Origin: an uncultured Desulfovibrio sp.
Lineage (GTDB): Bacteria > Desulfobacterota > Desulfovibrionia > Desulfovibrionales > Desulfovibrionaceae
DNA: 35,739 nt
Assembly: GCA_944324555.1 (NCBI GenBank)
Contig: CALUWU010000097.1
Location: 1 to 35,739, forward strand
Reading direction: 5' to 3'
Under the pieces are notes generated by a model that saw only the letters and a list, made by a program, of their open reading frames with translations, was not told the origin of the DNA and made no database searches. Shown here piece by piece: positions 31,645 to 35,739 of the stretch (positions within the stretch are counted from its first letter, which is position 1; the number at the start of each line of letters is the position of its first letter). The position numbers were made by a program, and so were the translations under genes.

Positions 31645-33024
31645 CTAGCCGCCGAACTTGTCCACATAGCCCATGACAAAAAGGAAGAGAATCACGAAAG
31701 GCAGCACATAGGTCAGGTACGGCCGCAGCCATGCCGGGAACTTCATGCCTTCGCCGGTATCCGTTTCGGCAATGAACTTGTCCCAGCCCCAGCCGTAGCG
31801 CACGCAGCAGAACAGCAGGAAGAACAGGCCGCCCAGCGGCAGCATGTGATTGCTGATGATGAAATCCTCAAGATCCAGCACCGACGAACCGGGGCCGAAG
31901 GGCTGGAAATCGGACCAGACGTTGAAGCCCAGAGCGCACGGCAGGGAAAGCAGCCAGAGCCCGAAAAAGTGCAGGACAACGGCCCGGCGGCGCGGCATGC
32001 CCCATACGTCGACGCTGTAGGAAATGATGTTCTCGAACACGGCAATGACCGTGGACAGCGCCGCGAAGGCCATGAGAATGAAAAAGAGCGTTCCCCACAG
32101 ACGGCCGAGGAACATGTTGTTGAAGATGTTGGGCAGGGTCACGAACACGAGACCGGGCCCGGAGTTGGGCGCGACGCCGAAAGAAAAGCAGGCGGGAAAG
32201 ATAATCAGACCGGCGAAGATGCCCACCAGCGTGTTGAACAGGGTGATCCACAGGGCTTCGCCGGTCAGGGCGTGTTCCTTGCCCTGATAGCTGCCGAAAA
32301 TGGTCATGGCCCCGATGCCCACGGAAAGACAGAAGAAGGACTGATTCATGGCCGCGCTGACGACGTTGAAAACGCCCTGCTCCAGGAACTTGTCCACGTC
32401 GGGCACAAGATAGAAGCGCACCCCCTCCATCGCGCCGGGCAGCAGCAGGGCGCGCCCCACCAGCACCAGCAGGATCAGGACAAGGCCGGCCATCATCAGC
32501 TTGACCACGCGCTCGACGCCCTTCTGCACCCCCATGGCGCAGATGCCCGAACCGATAAGCACCACCAGCGTCATGCCCAGAACCTGCGTTTCCGTGCTTC
32601 CCAGCACCTCGCCGAAAAACGCGCCGACCTGCGCGGGCTCCAGTCCGCTCAGCGCTCCGGAAGCCGTATACCAGCAGTAAAGCAGCATCCAGCCCGTCAC
32701 CACGGTGTAGAACATCATAAGGACATAGCTGCCTACCAGCGCCCACCAGCCAAAGCGATGCCACTGGGTCCCTTCCGGCTCAAGACGCCCGAAGGCAAGG
32801 CCCATGTTCCGCCGGGACGCGCGCCCCACGGCAAATTCCATGATCATGATGGGCACGACGGCCAGCAGGCAGATCAGGAAGATGCCGACGAAGATCGCCC
32901 CGCCGTAATTGCCCGTGATGTACGGGAAGCGCCAGACGTTGCCAAGACCGATGGCGCAACCGGCCGACAGCAGCAGAAAGCCCAGACGGCTGCTCAACAT
33001 TTCACGCGATTTCTTCTCAGCCAT
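31645..33024 (-). CDS. Sodium-dependent NSS-family symporter, copy 1
   Basis: 459-aa polytopic Na+-coupled symporter of the neurotransmitter:sodium symporter (SNF) family. SRLGFLLLSAGCAIGLGNVW then RFPYITGNYGG is the TM1 Na+/substrate-site signature. MIMEFAVGRASRRN, the TM6-like segment SFFCLSVGIGAMTIFGSYQG and FAALSTVIAVFENIISYSVD also match bacterial NSS proteins such as MhsT. Substrate is probably a hydrophobic or aromatic amino acid; it cannot be resolved by sequence alone. It starts 27 bp after the homologous NSS gene, with a GGGAGAA ribosome binding site. Its TAG stop is followed by AGC, the same TAGAGC context as the family A-flanked genes, though no full repeat follows. Confidence 0.93.
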   Translation of the reverse strand: MAEKKSREMLSSRLGFLLLSAGCAIGLGNVWRFPYITGNYGGAIFVGIFLICLLAVVPIMIMEFAVGRASRRNMGLAFGRLEPEGTQWHRFGWWALVGSYVLMMFYTVVTGWMLLYCWYTASGALSGLEPAQVGAFFGEVLGSTETQVLGMTLVVLIGSGICAMGVQKGVERVVKLMMAGLVLILLVLVGRALLLPGAMEGVRFYLVPDVDKFLEQGVFNVVSAAMNQSFFCLSVGIGAMTIFGSYQGKEHALTGEALWITLFNTLVGIFAGLIIFPACFSFGVAPNSGPGLVFVTLPNIFNNMFLGRLWGTLFFILMAFAALSTVIAVFENIISYSVDVWGMPRRRAVVLHFFGLWLLSLPCALGFNVWSDFQPFGPGSSVLDLEDFIISNHMLPLGGLFFLLFCCVRYGWGWDKFIAETDTGEGMKFPAWLRPYLTYVLPFVILFLFVMGYVDKFGG

Positions 33025-33051
33025 AGAAATTCTCCCGGAAACCGGCGCCGG

Positions 33052-34428
33052 CTACTTGCTCAGGCGCTCCGCATAGCCCATGACAAAAACAATCAGAATC
33101 AGACAGGGCAGAACATAGGTCAGATAGCCCTTGAGGCAGCGCGGAAAGCGCAGCCCCGCGCCCTTGTTGGCCTCCGCCAGAAAATTTTCCCATCCCCAGC
33201 CGCGCCGAGTGCAGCAGAAGAAAAGAAACATCAGGGTGCCGACAAAGAGCAGATTATTGCTGATCAGGAAATCTTCCAGATCAAGCACGCTGCTGCCCGG
33301 CCCCATGGGCTGAAAGTCGGCCAGCACGTTGAAGCCCAGAGCGCACGGCAGGGAGCACAGCCACAGCCCCGCAAGATGCAGCAGGGCCGAAGCGCGCCGC
33401 GACATGCCCCATACATCCATGCTGTAGGATATGATGTTCTCGAAAACCGCGATGACCGTTGACAAGGCAGCAAAGGCCATGAAGACGAAAAAGAGGACGC
33501 CCCAGATACGGCCGCCCTCCATGGCGTTGAAGATATTGGGCAGAGTCACGAAAATCAGGCCGGGGCCGCCTCCGGCGTCCACGCCGAAGGCAAAGCAGGC
33601 CGGAAAGATCACAAGGCCGGCCATGATGGCCACAAAGGTGTCCATGCCCACAATCCAGACGCCCTCCCCCGCAAGGCTGCGGTCGTCGGACTGGTAGCTG
33701 CCGAAAATGGTCATGGAGCCGATGCCCACGGAGATGGTGAAGAAGGCCTGATTCAGCGCCGCGTTGCAGGCGGTGAAAAAGCCCGTGTCGAACAGACGCC
33801 CGAAATCCGGCGCCAGATAGAAGGTTACGCCCGCCCCGGCGCCCGGCAGCGTCAGCGAACGAAAGACAAGCAGCACAAGAATCAGGAAAAGGCCGCCCAT
33901 CATCACCTTGACGATGCGCTCGACGCCCTTCTGCACGCCCAGCGAACAGACAAAGCAGCCCGTAAACACGGCGACGCTCATGCCCGCGACCTGCAACCAG
34001 GGATTTGCCAGCGCGCCGCCGAAAAAGGCCGCCACGCCCGCCGGATCAAGATCCGACAACTGCCCGGAAAGGGCGAACCAGCAATAGGAAAGCAGCCAGC
34101 CCGTGACCACGGTATAGAACATCATCAGCAGGTAGCTGCCAACCAGCGCCAGCCAGCCGAAACGATGCCATTTCGTGCCCTCCGGCTCCAGTTTCCGCAG
34201 GGCGCGCCCCATATTGCAGCGCGCCGCGCGCCCCACGGCAATTTCCATGATAAGAATGGGCGTGACCGCCAGCAGGCAGCACAGATAAATGACAACAAAG
34301 GCTGCGCCGCCGTACAGGCCGGTAATATAGGGGAAACGCCAGATATTGCCGAGACCGATGGCGCAACCGGCCGACAGCAGCAGAAATCCCAGTCTAGACC
34401 CCAATACTTCACGCGAAGCTTTCCCCAT
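33052..34428 (-). CDS. Sodium-dependent NSS-family symporter, copy 2
   Basis: 458 aa, near-collinear with the downstream gene and sharing long identical blocks (SRLGFLLLSAGCAIGLGN, LMMFYTVVTGW, GVQKGVER, FAALSTVIAVFENIISYS). The pair therefore arose by tandem duplication. TM1 and TM6-like signatures are intact, so it should be functional. Substitutions cluster in the TM3-TM5 region and the loop with SGQLSDLDPAGVAAFFGG, so specificity may differ. The start ATG 34428 follows AAGGAG about 11 bp upstream. It lies 28 bp after selD and is probably cotranscribed with it. Confidence 0.93.
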   Translation of the reverse strand: MGKASREVLGSRLGFLLLSAGCAIGLGNIWRFPYITGLYGGAAFVVIYLCCLLAVTPILIMEIAVGRAARCNMGRALRKLEPEGTKWHRFGWLALVGSYLLMMFYTVVTGWLLSYCWFALSGQLSDLDPAGVAAFFGGALANPWLQVAGMSVAVFTGCFVCSLGVQKGVERIVKVMMGGLFLILVLLVFRSLTLPGAGAGVTFYLAPDFGRLFDTGFFTACNAALNQAFFTISVGIGSMTIFGSYQSDDRSLAGEGVWIVGMDTFVAIMAGLVIFPACFAFGVDAGGGPGLIFVTLPNIFNAMEGGRIWGVLFFVFMAFAALSTVIAVFENIISYSMDVWGMSRRASALLHLAGLWLCSLPCALGFNVLADFQPMGPGSSVLDLEDFLISNNLLFVGTLMFLFFCCTRRGWGWENFLAEANKGAGLRFPRCLKGYLTYVLPCLILIVFVMGYAERLSK

Positions 34429-34456
34429 GCTTCCCCGACTCCTTTTCTCCCCGGGT

Positions 34457-35518
34457 TCAGGCGCGCAGCAGCAGCGCCGTTCCGTCTTCCCGCGCAGGCA
34501 GAACCTCTCCCACCACGGCGTCCAGTTCGCCGTTCTCGCGCAGGAAGGCCCGGACTTCGTCCAGGCGATCCCGCGGCGTCGCCAGCAGGAGCCCGCCGGA
34601 GGTCTGGGCGTCAAAGGCAACCATCTCCAGCGCGTCGTCCAGCTCGCCGTCGCGACGCAGCGCGCAGAGGCAGTGACGGCGATTGTTGTAGCTGCCCGCC
34701 GGGATCAGACCGTCGTTGGCATAGTCCAGCGCGCGCGGCAGCAGCGGCAGGGCCGCCATGTCCAGCGCCACGCACACGCCCGAGGCCCGCGCCATTTCCA
34801 GCGCGTGCCCCGCAAGACCGAAACCGGTTATATCCGTGGCCGCCGGCAGGCGGAAACGACGGATGGCCTCGCCCGGAAACTTGTTGAGCCGGCCGCACCA
34901 GCGGCACAGGGCCGCTTCGCTTTCCTCGGCGCCGTCCCACCCGGCCTTGACGCCGGTGGCAAGAATGCCCGTTCCCAGAGGCTTGGTCAGCACAAGGGCA
35001 AGACCGGGGCGCAGATTGCGATTTTCCGCGATATGTTCCGGGTCAATCAGTCCCGTGACGGACAGGCCGAACTTGAGCTCGTCGTCCTGCACCGTATGCC
35101 CGCCCACGACGACCGCGCCGGCTTCCACGGCGGCTTCCGCGCCCCCCCGCAAAATGGCGGACAGGACGCCTTCCGGATCGTCTTCCGCCAGTTCCTGCGG
35201 AAAGCAGGCAATATTCATGGCGCACCAGGGTTCGCCGCCCAGCGCGTACACGTCGGAAAGCGCGTTGGCGGCGGCGATGCGCCCGAAGTGAAAGGCGTCG
35301 TTGACGATGGGCGCGAGAATGTCCACCGTCTGCACCAGCGCCTTCCCGGCGGGGGCGCGCACGACGGCCGCGTCCTCGTTCCCGCTTCTTCCGGCCAGCA
35401 CGCGCGCTTCCAGCGAAGGCGGCATGGCGGAAGACAAACCGCATAACAGCCGCTCCAGGGCCCCTGGAGCCATTTTCGCCGCTCAGCCGGCGGCTCTGGC
35501 CTTTTGCAGAAGCTGCAT
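34457..35518 (-). CDS. selD: Selenide, water dikinase (selenophosphate synthetase), selenocysteine-containing
   Basis: 353-aa enzyme making selenophosphate from selenide and ATP, the selenium donor for Sec-tRNA. The downstream part is unmistakable: SGNEDAAVVRAPAGKALVQT, VDILAPIVNDAFHFGRIAAA, NALSDVYALGGEP, GGHTVQDDELKFGLSVTG and TDITGFGLAGHALEMA. The true start is ATG 35518 after GGGAGGG, reading MQLLQKARAAG, UGA (codon 12), AAKMAPGALERLL. UGA sits exactly where SelD has its catalytic Cys/Sec, and Lys15 is three residues on, as in E. coli Cys17/Lys20. A SECIS-like hairpin follows. An ATG-only call at 35473 would give 338 aa and drop both catalytic residues. It heads the selD-NSS-NSS cluster and has a good promoter upstream. 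Confidence 0.93.
35452..35485 (-). promoter_or_regulatory. Sec UGA codon and SECIS-like hairpin of selD
   Basis: UGA occupies 35483-35485. Starting 13 nt downstream, GCTCCAGG (35463-35470) pairs with CCTGGAGC (35452-35459) around a 3-nt GGC loop, putting the apex about 21 nt past the UGA. Bacterial SECIS elements form a stem-loop at this distance inside the coding region. Confidence 0.7.
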
Positions 35519-35562
35519 GCCACCCTCCCGTAAAAATTTTCTCTTTCGCCCTTCCCGGGGCC

Positions 35563-35591
35563 TGTTAACACAAATTTACAAATAATTTCAA
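35563..35591 (-). promoter_or_regulatory. Probable promoter of selD
   Basis: Minus strand: -35 TTGAAA (35586-35591), 17-bp spacer, -10 TTAACA (35563-35568), in an AT-rich patch about 45 bp before the selD start. Confidence 0.5.
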
Positions 35592-35668
35592 TAGATAAAA
35601 TAAAAAAACTATACACACGCCGCTTGTCTTTGGCGGCGGGGTCGCCTCGTATTCCTGACTCTTTCCCC

Positions 35669-35739
35669 GATAAAAGCGCGCTGGGGAAGGGATGGGGGCC
35701 CGGGGGGAAGGACTACGGGAACGCCTTTCCTGCCGGAAA
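35669..35739 (+). repeat. Hairpin repeat family B, copy 4 (cut by window end)
   Basis: GATAAAAGCGCGCTGGGGAA, then GGGATGGGGGCCCGGGGGGA, matches the flank of copy 2 read on the minus strand (AATAAAGCGCGTTTGGGGAA, GGGGAGGGGCCGGGGGAGGG). The hairpin core is divergent or truncated by the edge. No gene is seen between the selD promoter and this point. Confidence 0.55.

Noticed and set aside
34457-35473. selD starting at the first downstream ATG (338 aa)
   Set aside because: It lacks a good ribosome binding site and omits the catalytic Sec/Cys and Lys, both of which appear when the UGA is read through from ATG 35518.
35620-35645. CGCCGC/GCGGCG hairpin as terminator of an upstream gene
   Set aside because: Only a 6-bp stem, and the T-run on the minus strand begins about nine bases later.

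Overview
The window is about 35.7 kb of GC-rich, gene-dense bacterial chromosome. The lineage is probably Desulfovibrionales (Desulfovibrio-like Thermodesulfobacteriota). This is inferred from high GC, Desulfovibrio-like protein sequences, two chemoreceptors, a liv amino-acid ABC operon, tandem Na+-dependent neurotransmitter-type symporters and a selenocysteine-containing SelD. No 16S or sulfate-reduction gene is present, so the assignment is tentative. No phage, transposase gene or CRISPR array is visible.

Layout: 1-855 holds the N-terminal part of topA (minus). 1335-2763 holds two consecutive TraT-like outer-membrane lipoproteins. 2823-3982 is a translationally coupled queD-queE pair (7-deazaguanine synthesis) whose QueE has an unusual Cys spacing. 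4151-7117 is a membrane c-di-GMP phosphodiesterase with two periplasmic solute-binding domains. 7189-9270 is a chemoreceptor and 9774-10397 an Fe-S flavoprotein-like reductase. cinA, an RluA-type pseudouridine synthase and der follow. 14669-19690 is a complete livKHMGF operon with a -35-like element and a hairpin leader upstream and a strong terminator downstream. 19917-21323 is an AT-rich CHASE-GGDEF gene. Next are argD, dut, trmFO, an MJ1255-like glycosyltransferase, a TPR-like protein and a second chemoreceptor. 29532-30640 is a sparse stretch with an AT-rich orphan lipoprotein, several repeats and the terminator of a tRNA-Leu(UAG). lepB, two tandem NSS transporters and selD close the window on the minus strand.

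Themes: four genes belong to environmental sensing and c-di-GMP signalling (two MCPs, one GGDEF protein, one EAL protein). Amino-acid handling is represented by livKHMGF, two NSS symporters and argD. tRNA and nucleotide modification is represented by queD/queE, an RluA-family enzyme, trmFO, dut and cinA.

The most interesting signals are not ordinary genes. (1) selD carries an in-frame UGA exactly at the catalytic Cys/Sec position, followed by a SECIS-like hairpin; a conventional gene call would start downstream and lose the active site. (2) A dispersed repeat of about 115-147 bp with AGAGC(A/G)TTTT-type ends occurs four times, plus one remnant, and its ends repeatedly coincide with TAG stop codons. 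(3) A second hairpin repeat family occurs four times, one copy lying in the probable topA leader.
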